DNA of 64,000 nucleotides. It comes from Anniella stebbinsi. Lineage: Eukaryota > Chordata > Lepidosauria > Squamata > Anniellidae. Under the pieces are notes generated by a model. That model saw only the letters and a program-made list of their open reading frames with translations, searched no databases and was not told where the DNA came from. Within the stretch, counting starts at the first letter, position 1. Each line of letters starts with the position of its first letter. The DNA lies in contig JARDYH010000004.1 of assembly GCA_029215795.1 (NCBI GenBank), forward strand, positions 218,854,017 through 218,918,016. The letters run 5' to 3'. Below are positions 40,701 through 53,036 of this stretch, one piece after another. Made by a program: the position numbers and the translations under genes.

Positions 40701-43700
40701 GAGAGAGCAAATTGGTCTGCAAACTCTTATCGCATAACCTGATCTGGCCCAGTACTATCCAAGAATTTGTTACCTTTCCTTTGGTTGGATGTCGGTGGTA
40801 ACTTATCAGTTGAATCCCTGCCTGACATCACACGAACTTCAGGTTTGGGAGACACTGCAGATTCAACATTTTAAATCCATTTGTCTTATGTTCTCTCCTC
40901 CAAAACCTCAGTGTACATGTCCTAGATTGGCTAAGTAGGGTTTTCTTCTAGAATTCTACTGCAGTAACCTCCAGGGTCATTTGAGTTCAACTCTGCAAGC
41001 TAAGAGGATATATTTTATTGGACCTGCTTTAGCTGCAGAGAGCATGCAAACTTTGCAAAAATTGCTTTTAAAAAACAAAGAGCAAAGGAAAAGGAAACAA
41101 TTTTTTTTTGGAAAAGGACTGCAAGCAAAATATATATTTTATGACTGAAACCCACGAACAACCTTCTGGCAAAGATCAGATATTTGAGCTGCTGAAAGAC
41201 CATTTCTCGTTAAAACTGTGTGATATTTCTTTTCCCTCAAGCGTGGGGGAAAGGCAGTTATTGATACTTGTACTGCTAGAAGACAAATCACAGCAACTTC
41301 CAGGAAATACAAACTTTTACTTCTTTTTATGCTACACTGCTTGCAAAGAATTGGAATCTGATATGAATTTAATATTCCAAACACAGAAGTGATTTGTTTG
41401 AAATTAAATTATGATTACCTGCATGACTCATATCATCGCCGCAGGGAAGCATTAATTGTACAAACACAGGTTCGATAAGAAGGGAAATAAACATTTGGAC
41501 AATGTTCTCTTTTTTTTTCTGAGCTGCAACACATCCTCATTCCTCCACCCCCAAAAAACTTTATGAAAGTTGGAAAATAGCAAAGCAGCAAAAGATCACG
41601 TCAGCACAATGTTTCTGATGATATGCAATCTAATCTTATGATTCATGGCATTTTCAACACAGGAAATTGGTGTATTAGAAACAACCCCATTCACAATTCC
41701 CCCACCCCCAATCCTAGAATCAGCAACAGTGGATCCTTTGAAGAGGGTCACGCTGTGGCAGGTATTTCTACACTAGCTTCAAAAATATGATGACCTGCTG
41801 CTAGTTAATTGTTGACACAGGCAACATTCAATGATAATACAAATGTCAGTATTGCGTAGGACAATGATTTGACCAAAAACCTTTGAAATGGTACTTTGAA
41901 GAGAAACCATTTCATGAGGTGGTCCCTCACAACTTTGTTTCTCCAAACCGTTTTGCTGATTCTTCAGTACTTTTACTAGGGAGTAAACCCCACTGAACAC
42001 TATTGGCCTTGCTTCAGATTAAACATGCATAGAATTGCACTGTTAATCTCTGATTCAAAAAAAAAACAATAGCATAGGGCATCCTTTAAACCATTGGGTC
42101 TGGGTTTTTTTGCAAGACATTCTTATATAAAGACGAAGAAACCAAATGTAAAGAACCTTTCTTCTAGTAGTTCAGTTTCAAAATTATGGTTGCATAGAAC
42201 AGCACACTCTTACGTTATATTTTTAACAAGCTTGTTTCAATCACTGCCTCTTCTTGTGGGGTATTTAACACTGCACCTCTCAAATAAAATGAGCTACTGG
42301 AGGAAAAATCCACCCATTGTGTAAAAGTGCATATTCTTATCTGAATATTCAACTACTGTGCACTATGAAGGTGGACTTCAATGAGTTGCAAAGGAGGAAG
42401 CCATTTTTTATGGTGACAATCATTTTAAATTTCCCAAAATTCAAAACAACCCCTCAGAACAGGGCGTTCTGGGAAAAACAAAATGGCGACCAGTCTGATT
42501 CTTTTCCACTAAAAGAATTTCGTCTCAACCCCAAAACAAAGCAAATGATTTCAAGGTGAGTGAAACTACTGAGAAATGTTCCTTGACAATTATTTACAGC
42601 CACAGGATTGTTTCTCTCTCTCACACACACAAGCCTGGACCAATCCAATCTTTTAATTACAGTTCTACGGGCAGATTTTATTGAGATTATTTCTGAATCA
42701 TTCAAGCTGTATCATTTGCAACTTGCTACTAATTGACTGACAACTAAACAACTCCTTTGGAAGAGCTAACACCGCTAAGTGCTGTACAAATTAGTGGACC
42801 TAAAGTATGAGCTATTTATTATATCCAACCAACCATTAATTGGAAGCTTATTAACAAATCTGAGATATTTAAGAAGACTAATGATAAAATCCCTTATACT
42901 GATTTGTGGAAATTAGAGCTTCCATATGTCTAAGGCATCTGATTATCTTAACGTATGGAATGGTCCCAAGGTTATATGATAGCTGCATTTCTGGCAACAC
43001 CTGGTAAGTATTACAGTAAGTTTAGATTATTGTATTCTCACTACAACAGATAACCCTAGTTCTAATATACTCCATCCCCACCATCACTGACCCATTGAAG
43101 GGCCCTACCAAAGGTGTGCTATGAGTCTATTCTGAAAAAGACTGAGAACTATTTTGCACAATGTTTGAAAGCACATAGAAGATTTGCAAATGACTTGGGC
43201 ATCCTTCACATACTTTTGGGTTCTGTGTGAGCTCTTCCGCCTCTCATGGATGTGAAGTATATTTAGAGGGTGCTCAAATCACACAAACACTTTTTGTTGT
43301 TGTTCAGTGCTTACATGTAAAATGGCACATAACTAGCAATCCAGAAAGAAGATCAGCCTGGAATCATTTTGTCTTTGTGGTCAACGTTAGTTCCTGGAAG
43401 GCCAATATAGCCCCAAGCTTGCCTTTTACCCCCTCCCCCTCCATGATGTTGGCAGCCATAATGGCTTGGCAGTGAGCCTCAGAGACATGGACTGTGACTG
43501 GCAGAGGTCCCACGGGCAGCTCCTTCTAGCTCTTCATGTAGGATTGTGATCATTCTTGTTTCTTCTGCCACAATGACTCCAGAAGCTGAAGTAAAAGCTA
43601 CTGTTATGAGCAGAATACTACTTATGACGCAGAGCAAGAAAGTGTCCAAGCATAAGCAAGAATTCAGAATGTTTGAATTATAACAATGCTTTTTTTAAAA

Positions 43701-44200
43701 AAAAGTAAATAACCCATTATATGCAATTTTCTACATTTTTAATACTTGGCTGCATAGATGAATATCTGAATTATGCAATTTCATATTCATCTCACTTCGG
43801 TTTCACATGCAACCCTCCCAAAAGGCCTCTGTCAAAACCTGCGAAAAGGTCTGCCACAGTATTACTCAGAAAATCAAGTATTTCTCAACACACATGTACA
43901 CCATAGTCAACTAAGAGACGCATTCATGCAGATCCACGTTGTCTATAGGGACACAGGAGTTGTTCCATACAATCCTCTCCATGTGTTCACACAGCATAGT
44001 GATATTGTCTTTATGTGAAAAATCAACTCGTGCTCCAAGAAACTGATTTCTGAACCCTCCCTCAGTTTCTCCCATAGGAAAGCTGCAAGCTTCGTTCTAT
44101 TTAACATTTCCATACAGAGAACCCACAGTTGCAGGGCCTGGATAGTGGATTTTCATTACGATCTCACACTGTTTTACAAAACCTTCATTTTCAGATTTAC
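40701..44200. other. Long unique-looking stretch
   Basis: No repeat with clear signature except a degraded CAATCCTATG-type arm at about 41970-42050. Open frames of 70-95 codons here (for example 41108-41392) show no domain, no convincing splice sites and no codon pattern. This stretch adjoins the exon candidate and would be an intron if that is real. Confidence 0.35.
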
Positions 44201-44204
44201 TTAC

Positions 44205-44295
44205 AGACATTTTCCCGTTACGGTTGGCTTCCTCCCTCTCCGCCAACGCCTTTAGAAAGTTGTCTTTCAGCTCTTTTCCTGCACTTGATAGAACT
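44205..44295 (-). CDS. Candidate internal coding exon, 91 bp, unknown gene
   Basis: On the minus strand the acceptor TTTTTCCTTTCTAG ends at 44296 and the donor GTAAGT begins at 44204; both match the consensus closely. Between them 91 bases stay open in the frame giving [30 protein letters not shown], preceded by the last base of a split codon and ending on a full codon. The peptide is charged and helical-looking, with CpG-containing codons (GCG, CGT) unusual in the AT-rich flanks. I do not recognise the protein. Other exons of the gene are expected outside or far away; the terminal candidate at 33757-34053 is phase-compatible. Confidence 0.5.
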
Positions 44296-44643
44296 CTAGA
44301 AAGGAAAAAGACAGAACACAGCGTTTGTTTCCAGATCTTTCTACATTCTTCCCCATCTGGAAAATCTTTAATAGGAATGAACAAAAAAAGTATTAAGGAG
44401 ATCAGCTGCTGTGATATCCAAGACGTCTAGTTGCACCATAGTTCCAAATCAAGATAATATGTTCAAAGAAACTGAATATTTCTAGAAAAGTCTTGATTAT
44501 TAAACACAACCCCAGCTCCATTCAAGCATGGTTTTAGACATAGCATATGACTCTGATCCAGAGTTATTAATCCAACCACTATTCTCAAAGTCCAGCTGCT
44601 CCGAAGATGGAACTAAACTTTACACAAAAAATGATGTATTGAT
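44296..44643. other. No recognisable feature
   Basis: Sequence between the exon candidate and CR1; unique-looking. Confidence 0.4.
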
Positions 44644-45916
44644 ATCATAGAATAGTAGAGTTGGAAGGGGCATAAAAGGCCATCGAGTTCAACCCCCTAC
44701 TCAATGCAGGAATCCACCTTAAAGTATCCCTGACAGATGATTGCACAGCTGCCTCTGGAATGCCTCTAACGTGGGAGAGCCCATGACCTCCCTAGGTCAT
44801 TGGTTTCATTGTCATACTGCTCTAACAGTCAGGACTTTTTTTCCTGATGTCCAGCTGAAAGCTGGCTTTCTGTAACTTGAGCCCATTATTCCACGTCCTG
44901 CACTCTCGGATGATTGAGAAGAGATACTGGCCCTCCTCTGTATGACAACCTTTCAAGTATATGAAGAGCGCTATCATGTCTCCCCTCAGTCTTCTCTCCT
45001 CCAGGCTAAACATGCCCAGTTCTTTCAGTCTCTCCTCATAGGGCTTTGTTTCCATCCTTGTTGCCCTCCTCTGAACCCCCTCCAGCTTGTCTGCATTCTT
45101 CTTGAAGTGTGGTGCCCAGAACTGGACACAAGACTCAAGATGAGGCCTAACCAGTGCTGAATAGAGGGGAACCAGAATCTCACACGATTCGGAAGCTATA
45201 CTTCTATTAAGGCAGCCCCAAATAGCATTTGCTTTTTTTGTAGCCACATCACACTGTTGGCTCATATTCTGCTTGTGATCTACAACAATTCCAAGATCCT
45301 TTTCACTTCTGGTATTGCTGAGCCAAGTATCAAGTAGCCCATGTACCCCATCATGTAACTGTGCATTTGGTTTCTTTTTTCTAGGTGTAGAACTTGGCAT
45401 TTATCCCTATTAAATTTCATTCTGCTGTTTTCAGCCCAGCGCTCCAGCCTATCAAGATCACTTTGAAGTTTGTTTCTGTCTTCCGGGGTATTAGCTATTC
45501 CACCCAATTTTGTGTCATCCGCAAACTTGGTAAACATTCCCTGCACCTCCTCATCCAAGTCATTCATAAAAATGTTGAAAAGCACTGATTCTAGGACTAA
45601 GCCCTGCAGTACCCCTCTCGTTAACTTCCCCCAGTTTGAGAAGGTATCATTGATAAGCACTTTTTGAGTCCGATTCTGTAGTCAACTGTGGATCCACCTA
45701 ATAGTTGTTCCATCTAGCCCACTTTTAGCTAGCTTGCTGATCAGAATGTCATGTGGTACTTTGTCAAAGGCTTTGTTGAAGTCAAGATATATTATGTCCA
45801 CAGCATTTCCACAGTCCACAAGGGAGGTTACCTAATCAAAGAATGAGATCAGATTAGTCTGACAGGATTTGTTCTTGACAAATCCATGCTGGCTTCTAGC
45901 AATCACTGCATTCCCG
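44644..45916 (-). mobile_element. CR1 LINE, longest copy in the window
   Basis: Reversed CR1 tail at 44644 (ATCATAGAATAGTAGAGTTG), then ORF2 in reverse up to about 45916, where the CR1 homology (CTTCTAGCAATCACTGCATT) stops. About 1.27 kb covering reverse transcriptase motif A through the 3' end. Confidence 0.94.
44822..45860 (-). pseudogene. CR1 ORF2 reverse transcriptase with frameshifts
   Basis: From upstream on the minus strand: a YLDFNKAFDKVPH-type motif A region (about 45720-45800), the open frame 45280-45660 with VLINDTFSNWGKLTRGVLQG (motif B region; Leu-Gln-Gly instead of Pro-Gln-Gly) and FTKFADDTKLGG (catalytic FADD), then a frameshift near 45385 to the frame 44822-45400 with EKDLGIVVDHKQNMSQQCDV, LVPLYSALVRPHLESCVQFW, LEGVQRRATRM and ERLKELGMFSLEERRLRGDM. 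Stops interrupt the part above 45660. Not functional. Confidence 0.92.
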
Positions 45917-46074
45917 GGAACGCGAAGAAATTTGGATTTTTTCTGGATCCGGGGAACCAGGAAAGATCCCATGCCCACCCCCAGCCCCCGGTACTCCCTG
46001 TGCATCATGCGGACTCACAGGGAGCAGCCGGGTTCCATCCCAAGTGTTTTGCCTGGTGTGGAAAGGGTCTTAGT
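45917..46074. repeat. GC-rich, CpG-containing segment, unclassified
   Basis: CCGGGAACGCGAAGAAATTT, CTGGATCCGGGGAACCAGG, CATCATGCGGACTCACAGGG and AGCAGCCGGGTTCCATCC stand out against the AT-rich flanks. It could be part of a DNA element cut by CR1; no ends identified. Confidence 0.25.
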
Positions 46075-46530
46075 TGCAGTGTCATTTCTTCAGAAAAGGA
46101 TCAAATTTACACTATTTGTTAAGTAATATATTGTGATCAATTCCAGGTAATGAGGCATGTCATATTGCATATGTATGTGCATGTGTGGCTAACTGAGCAA
46201 GGTAAAAACACACAGTGACTCTCATAACAATTGTACAATTTTTCATAAAAGCACCAAATTTACCTCACTAGTAGATTAATGCAGTATCATTTTCAGATAT
46301 TGGGGCTTGAGATATTGCACATGTGTGCACATGCACAGTCCGATTAAGCATGGTACAACACACAATGGCCCATAGCAATTGTGCATTTTTTCATTAAAAA
46401 AAAAACACCAAATTTAGACCATTTGTGGACTAATACATAATGATCCTTTTTCAGTTATGGAGGCATGTGGTAGTTAACATGTGTGCGCATGTGCAATCAA
46501 CTGAAATAATGCATGGTATAACACAGTGAC
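46075..46530 (+). repeat. Degenerate tandem repeat, about 3 units of 150 bp
   Basis: Each unit carries, in order, an ACCAAATTTA or TCAAATTTACA word, a TTCAGATATTGGGG / TTCAGTTATGGAGGC / CCAGGTAATGAGGC word, a GCACATGTGTGCACATGCAC-like word, an ACTGA or GATTAAGCA word, and AACACACAATGGCCCATAGC-like sequence. The three units start near 46075, 46239 and 46388. Divergence between units is high, so it is an old array. Confidence 0.6.
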
Positions 46531-47577
46531 ATATATATCAAACAAGATGATATGACTACAGTTCATAAAATCTTTAAAATTCTAAGACTTATAAAACAAA
46601 GTCCTTCACAATGCCCAGCTCCCATGCCCAGAAGGAATAGCTGGATCAATGTATATATTTCAGGTGGGAATAGCCGAGCTATGTTTGGTCTTATTATATC
46701 ATCTGAATTTTCACAGGGAAGGGAGAAGTGGCAACTATAAGAAGAAGACCGATCAGGATTCTTTAGCCCCTGCTATGCATTTCTCCTATTTGACTCGTTT
46801 ATTTAACACTCAATGACCTGCAAAAGCTTGTTAAAATAAATACCGAAAAGAAGTTATTTCCTAAAAAAAAAAAAAAAAAAGCTAGAGTCAAAGGATCAGA
46901 GGTACACTTTTTTTTTTTACTGGTATGTAAACACTCAATTATTCTATTGCTTATTCACACAATCGCACCCTTTCAATACAGTATACAGATGATGCCGATA
47001 AAAGAAAAACTGAACATTCTGTTTAATGATTAGCCAGCAAGTTATGCGTGCCTTTGCAATGTAATGCATACAACTCTACCATGTAATGTGCTTATTCTTC
47101 CTGTTCTTATAATCCATTTTCTTCTGTGCATCGGATATGAAATTTTAGTTTATTTTCATTTATCGCAAAGGAAATGTTCCCCAGGGAACTTCTGCACATG
47201 CTACACTGGAATCAGAGGGAGGAGCCCAAGTCAATTTTATGGCAATGAAGGGCATTCCCATCATGGATTCTTCTGAGCACCCTCAACTGTCAAAACTACA
47301 CAAAATGAGAAGCATCTAGGCTGCTGGTGACAATGTTCATGCTGATGGAAGCTGTGGGTGTTTATTTTATTTACTTATTTATATATCCACTTTTCCCACT
47401 GCTTTATTTAATTTTCTGTGGTCTTGTGTGGATTTTGTACATATGCATTGCTTCAACATCAAGCTTTCTGCTCATGGAATCTAATGACAGGAAACATGGA
47501 GCCAAGTATCATCAGCAAAGTGATGACATCACATGATAGATGATACTACAAATAGATCCGTTGTGGGTAGAAAGGAG
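46531..47577. other. No gene; homopolymer and AT-rich runs
   Basis: A-run at about 46863-46880, T-run at about 46909-46918, a TTTA-rich L2-like patch at about 47355-47400. Otherwise nothing recognised. Confidence 0.4.
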
Positions 47578-47690
47578 ATTTCCAGATGTTTTGGACTTCA
47601 ACTCCAAGCATCCCTGACTATTGGCCATGTTAGCAGGGGCTTCTGGGAGTTGAAGTCTAAAGCACCTTGAGTTTTACCTTCTGCCCACTC
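47578..47690. mobile_element. Short hairpin repeat
   Basis: CCAGATGTTTTGGACTTCAA, CTCCAAGCATCCCTGACTAT, TGGCCATGTTAGCAGGGGCT, TCTGGGAGTTGAAGTCTAAA shows the inverted arms of the family seen at 8318-8460 and 16781-16905. Confidence 0.6.
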
Positions 47691-48054
47691 CCGATATAGA
47701 CAAGGGTGCAATATAACAATAGGATGGAGACTTGAACCCTCTGGTTAATTTCTGTAAGGCCAAAACAGGGCCAGCAGAAGACATTTTAGCCCCCAAGAAA
47801 GATCTGTCAACTTCACCTTATGGAAAACATTGCCTCTTGTAAATCATTCAATAATGGGACTCCATTACCAAGTGCAAATAAATGGTGCCAGCCATTTCAC
47901 CCATAGGCACACTGCTCCCCTTTACTTGGTTTTGCATGGGTGTGCTCTGTAGAATTTTTTTTGTCTCCTACTGCCTGCCTACAGTGTATCTAAAATGTAA
48001 GTGACCTTGACAACTGCTTGTGCTGCCTGTGCTGTAGGGTCAGCTCTGGGCTGA

Positions 48055-48345
48055 AGAATAATCACCAAGCATCAGGCTTTGAAAATGCCCAAGGAGGAAG
48101 GCCTAGATCCACTACAAATGCAAGTCTCATGATTCTCACCAAATCCCATAGTCACCCCAGCAATACTTGGTAGTCAACAGTACCAAATGCCACTGTCGGG
48201 TCTAGTAAGACCAACCAGGTTACCTGAGTGTATTTCCAGATGAAGAACATCGACCAGGGCAACCAAAATGGCCCAAGTCTCAAAGCCAAGTCTAAAACCA
48301 GACCGGAAAAAAACTGAAAAATCCAGGTCACCATAGAATTAATCT
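48055..48345 (-). mobile_element. LINE fragment of L2 type, diverged
   Basis: CATCAGGCTTTGAAAATGCC, CAAATCCCATAGTCACCCCA, TTGGTAGTCAACAGTACCAA, ATGCCACTGTCGGGTCTAGT, AAGACCAACCAGG is a recurrent vertebrate LINE-associated sequence, here reversed. The minus strand reads LVLLDPTVAFGTVDYQVLLG, close to the L2 motif A pattern. Assignment to L2 rather than another LINE is tentative. Confidence 0.45.
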
Positions 48346-50371
48346 AACCTAGCCTAGTATGCATTTCATCTCTTCTACACCATTTTACAACTACAGATGG
48401 ACTTTCTCACCAAGCCCAGGAACATTTTTCTTCCTTCCCCCCTCAAATTAGTTTGTTTATTTAACATCCAACCCAAAGAAATATTTGAGGGAACTTGAAA
48501 GTTTACTCACTATTTTCTCACATTTGAATTGGTCTGGATAAAAGTACTGCCTGATTGTTACTTTTGACTTTTTTTTCTAATGGACTAACATTGCTACCTG
48601 CATTTTTTTTAGAGTTAAATTGGATTCACATGCTCAGTTATCTTACATCTTCAGCGCCAACAGATAGCTCCTTCAGGGGAAAAATGTGCTACCAATTCTT
48701 ACAAGAATTCTTCCTTTGCCCCCCTTCCTTGCTGCTCACAGGCAAGAGGATTTTATGAGAATAATACTAATGTAAATCATGAATCTTGGGCTTTAATAGA
48801 GTTTTCTGGTGTGGCTGCATGGATTCCATCAACCAGAAACATGCTGACCTAATCTCTTTAAGAAACAGGTGTTCACTCATGGGGGGGGGGGGGAATTGCT
48901 TCGAGAATGTTTATCATATTTTTTTATCTAAACGTAAAGAGTGATAAAATTAATAATGAGTCTTTGCATATATTAACCATTGTTTTACATTTTCCCCTTG
49001 AGAACATGGGATTCCCCAAAAAAGTTGGCCACAAGAGTCATGTACTTGAGAACTGGATTGGTTTGCAGTTGATTATACACTCAAGTGATAACTTTATGTG
49101 AGTTTCAAAAAGCTGCCACTGAAAATATAGTACAGATAATTGGTATTTAGTTTCAATTATACATTCCTACGTGCAGATTTTGATATATTTCAAGAACTCT
49201 TGTTGCAAGTAATACTGCCTAACAACCATTCCATTTGTATACATAATTATACATAACGATTTAACAGTGATTCTGCTTGCAAAAATATGTTTTTGTTGTT
49301 GTTTCAGACTTCAGAGGAAAATAGAAAAGAGATACAACACATGAGCATCAGGTTCATTGCTGGACCAACAGCACAAGGAAAAGGGCTATGAACAGTGACA
49401 TGTTTATGCTAAGCAAGGAAACCTCTGCCACAGGCTGTCAAAAGTTATTTCAGCCAGATACCACCTCTTGTTAGCAAGCTGTCAGTTGCAGATATCTCTA
49501 CATACTGGTCTCCAGAAGCATTTTCTACTTACATTAAAGTTAACTCTTCAGCATGATGAGAGGAAGATCCTCCTATGGAAACTTATTTTTAAAAGAGCTA
49601 ATCTAATATATTTCCAGCTTTCAAAGAAACAGTAATGAGACAGTCCTTACTCCCTAGGCAATGTGTATTCACTACTGATCTTCAAATGAGATCAGTGGGG
49701 TACATGCTGAGATGCTCAGAACAACCTTTTGCAAACTGTTGGAGGTCAGTAATTTGCCGGATGCAAAACAAAAACTCACAAACAAATCTGCTAAAATGAT
49801 CTACTGCTGCGATACAGAATTTCCAAGGACTCACAGATGAGCTGGAGGCAGAGTCCTGGAATTGGTTATTCCAGCTGGGCTGTCCAACTCAGTGGCATGG
49901 CCAAACAATGCCATGTGGAAAGGGTCAAAACTAAGGCAGGAGTAACACACAATTTTAAATCTCTACAGGCTAAGAGTACAAAGAGCTCATGTTATGAGAG
50001 AAGAACTGTGTGGAAGTTCTAGGCTCATTTCCCATGGTGATAGACACCAAGATGCCATTGGTAGTTAAAGTGTGGCATGTTGCGCTCGTTAGGCTAGGTT
50101 TTTAAGAAACACACGTGACCCTTCACAAGTATCTTAAGGCAACACATGCCCAATGATACAGAGGCCCTTGTCTGAAGGACTAGTAGAGGCAGGGCTGTTA
50201 TCTTTCAGTAAAGTCACAAGATGGTCAATTACCCAAAGCACCATTTTCAACTACAGGATAGGAAGGTGTGCATGACTGGTGCTACTTCTGACACCATGGG
50301 TAGGCTTGGAGGTGGCAGTGGCTGCAAAGTGGATTAAGGGCAGTTATTCCCTTCAGTAACTTAGATAATGT
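48346..50371. other. No recognisable feature
   Basis: AT-rich, unique-looking; a G-run lies at about 48881-48894. Confidence 0.4.
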
Positions 50372-50567
50372 CCCATTCTGTTGGTTTCTGGAGGCTTGCA
50401 GGAGAGGTATGTCACCAGATCAAGACAGGAAAAAAACAGGATCTTGGATAACTCCAAGTGGGTCCTGCTGGTTGGAACTCTCTCCTACTAGGAGGATGTT
50501 GACTCAGCAAGGAGCTAAAGCCCACTGAAAACTTCAATAGGCTGACATGACCTGTAGTGTGGTCAAG
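50372..50567 (-). repeat. Unclassified LTR-like repeat, copy 2
   Basis: Reverse complement is homologous to 7517-7730. Shared words include CCACACTACAGGTCATGTC, the CCTCCTA...TAGGAG block, GAGTTCCAACCAGCAGGACC, CACTTGGAG, TCCTGTCTTGATCT and GCCTCCAG...AATGG. The similarity ends on both sides, so this marks the common core. Confidence 0.45.
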
Positions 50568-51296
50568 CTCTGCTCCATTTGGAAGAGCTGACTGTACTAT
50601 TAAAAGGCCCTTGCCTGATTTTGTAGCTGGAGACTTCTGCAAGTCTGAGGAGATGGAGTTTCTGTTGGGGACTCATCCTTTGAGTCAGAGGACGAAGTCA
50701 GAGCTGTGTCCCCTTGCAAGCAGGGCCCTGTCTGTCCTACCCCTGAAGAAGTACCCTATGCCATGTCCCATAAGAGTCCTCTTCAGCCCACTGAAAGGTA
50801 TGAAGACTGGGGGTCACAACAGATAAATGGTGCACAGAAACTGAGTTGGTAACTTAAGGAAGTGCATCTCAAGCAAGGCAAAGTGATCATTTTGATTTGG
50901 TTCCACTCTGCAGGTTTATTTTCTCTCTCTCCATCCCTGATATCAACAGCCCAAACACTAAGATAGATGGGTTGACCGGTGGCCTTCCTCTCTATCAACT
51001 GCTTGCTCAAAAGTAAGCACTCTGGAAATCAATGGGACTTAAAATAAAGGTAATGGGCTTGAGACAGCTCCACACAGATTTTAATAAGATGTATGAGAAG
51101 GACAGGGCTCCTGAGCCCTTATGACTCCTACATAGCAGTGGTTGATAGGATAGTTCGGCTTAGAAGTGGCTGTTCCTAGAGAAGAGCCAAGGGAGAAAAA
51201 GATGGTGCCTGAGTCTATGCATGTTTAGTCATGAATAAGTCCTACTGGGTCTACCAGGATCTACCTCCTAGAAAAAGAGCTTAAGGTTACAGTGAA
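50568..51296. other. No gene; degraded short repeats
   Basis: At 51011-51060 and 51215-51265 words such as AAGTAAGCACTCTGG and TCTATGCATGTTTAGTCATG belong to the CAATCCTATG-type repeat. Confidence 0.3.
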
Positions 51297-51390
51297 GGGC
51301 CGATCCTACGCATGTTTACACAGAAGTACATCCCAGTGATTTCAGCAGGACATACTCCACAGTGCATGTGTACAGGACTGGGCTCTTAAG
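51297..51390. repeat. CAATCCTATG-type short repeat
   Basis: GGCCGATCCTACGCATGTTT, ACACAGAAGTACATCCCAGT, GATTTCAGCAGGACATACTC, GTGTACAGGACTGGGCTC shows the two inverted ends with the central cccagtgatttcagcaggac-type core. Confidence 0.5.
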
Positions 51391-51792
51391 TTTGGTCGAG
51401 GCTTTACACTTACCACATTGTCGTTCTGGAACACAATTACTGGCATAATATAAGATGCATATGGTACTATGGGTGGTGTGGTAAACATTTTTCTACTGCT
51501 TTCTGATAATACTGTCTGGGAATCCTGCCCCTTCCAACAACAACAACATGCCCTCATCAGCTTCAAGGAGTGATCTCAAGAGTCAGTTCAACATTACAAC
51601 AGTAATTGCTGTTTCCAAAGCTTTTGCCCTACTTGATATGGCACCGTTACCATTCCATAATGGCCACTTTATTAATGTTTCTCATTTTTATGTCTTTCCT
51701 TATTTGACACAAAGCTTGTCACGGTTTTCTTTTAAAATTATACTGTCAATTAGGGTTATACTATGATCACAATACAAATATATTTAATATGC

Positions 51793-51793
51793 C

Positions 51794-51831
<38 letters not shown>
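51793..51831 (+). repeat. (TAA)n microsatellite
   Basis: About thirteen units; no L2 end adjoins it. Confidence 0.95.
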
Positions 51832-51832
<1 letters not shown>

Positions 51833-51959
51833 TAAGATAAGGGAATGTGCATAAGCAAGCAATTCAAACACCCCGATCCAGAAAAAAAACCGCTTATTAG
51901 ATCAGGATTCGCAGACAAAAATCAGATGTCTATATAAATGTGCACTGTGGTAAGGATTC

Positions 51960-52045
51960 GTTCATTTCTTTCATTTCTATATTGCCTGATACTCAAAGCT
52001 CTCTGGGTGGTTCACAAAAATTACAACCACAAATAAAAGAAAAAG
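51960..52045 (-). mobile_element. L2 3' terminus
   Basis: CATTTCTATATTGCCTGATA, CTCAAAGCTCTCTGGGTGGT, TCACAAAAATTACAACC is a reversed L2 end. Confidence 0.72.
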
Positions 52046-52610
52046 GATGTCATCTATCCATACTGCATTTCTTTTAGTGACCGAGTCTCTGAAATTCAAA
52101 CGCACATTCAAATGTGCATCCCCATCTAAGATGCAACTAGTCATTCATAAATAATATTTTATCTGCACCTAATACTAGATTGGAACATAAATGTCAGCTA
52201 CTTTTTTTGGGGGGGGACTGTATTCCTTGCATAAATGTAACTAAAATAACAGCATTGGGAGAAAACGTGCATACAGAAATCTAAAGGCAGAGTCAGGCAG
52301 ACCACACACAGTCAGCTAAGTGAAGTGAAAAGATATCCTCAAAAAGTGAGAGATTTCTTTGTGCCAGTACTGCCAAATACATCTACAGGAGCCACTTGCT
52401 TCACTTTCTGGAAAGGAGTTAAGAGACACATCTCTTTCACTTGGCCTTTTAAATTGTGAGTAGTGATATTCATGTTGTTTCAATGTTGTTTCAATGTTTT
52501 CATGTGGGTTTTTTTAAAAAAATGTATGTTCTTGTTTATTACTGGGCAGTGTCCTACTGTGTGCCAGCAGGAGCAACTGCTGGCACAGCGGGACTTTTGC
52601 AATTCTACAA
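52046..52610. other. No gene; a G-run and possible L2 ORF2 tail
   Basis: 52425-52470 (AGTTAAGAGACACATCTCTT, TCACTTGGCCTTTTAAATTG) resembles the L2 RRLRDTSLSLGLLN-like C-terminus in diverged form. A G-run lies at about 52209-52217. Confidence 0.3.
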
Positions 52611-52772
52611 GCATCGATATTAAGATTGAAACCTATTAAATCTATTTTTAACTTTTGTATATCTCTTATTTTATAGCTTTTAACTGCATACGTTTTAATT
52701 TTGTAATGCCACCTTGAGGCCCAGCATTAGGCAAAAGGCGGGATATAAATAAAGATCATCATCATCATCTCA
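52611..52772 (+). mobile_element. L2 3' terminus with (CAT)n tail
   Basis: TGTAATGCCACCTTGAGGCC, AGGCAAAAGGCGGGATATAA, ATAAAGATCATCATCATCAT: L2-type end and short tandem tail. Confidence 0.75.
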
Positions 52773-52919
52773 ACGCAAACGGAAATGCTAGCAGATCTGG
52801 AAACAAGCATTTATTCTTGTTTACAGAATAACTTTTAGAAGCGAAAAATGCCTGCTGCAAAAGTGGTTGCTCCCACTGGCGCAAAAGAAACAGCAGGAAT
52901 GAAACGGCAGCATAGGATA

Positions 52920-53036
52920 CTGCCCAATATTTTTATTTCAACTGTTGTATACCACCTTGGTGACATTTGTGAAAATGCAGTATATAAATAGTATTAATAA
53001 ATAAATGAATGAATAAATAAATAAATAAATAAATAT
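52920..53036 (+). mobile_element. L2 3' terminus with (TAAA)n tail
   Basis: TGTTGTATACCACCTTGGTG, AAAATGCAGTATATAAATAG and a run of AATAAATA units. Confidence 0.75.
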
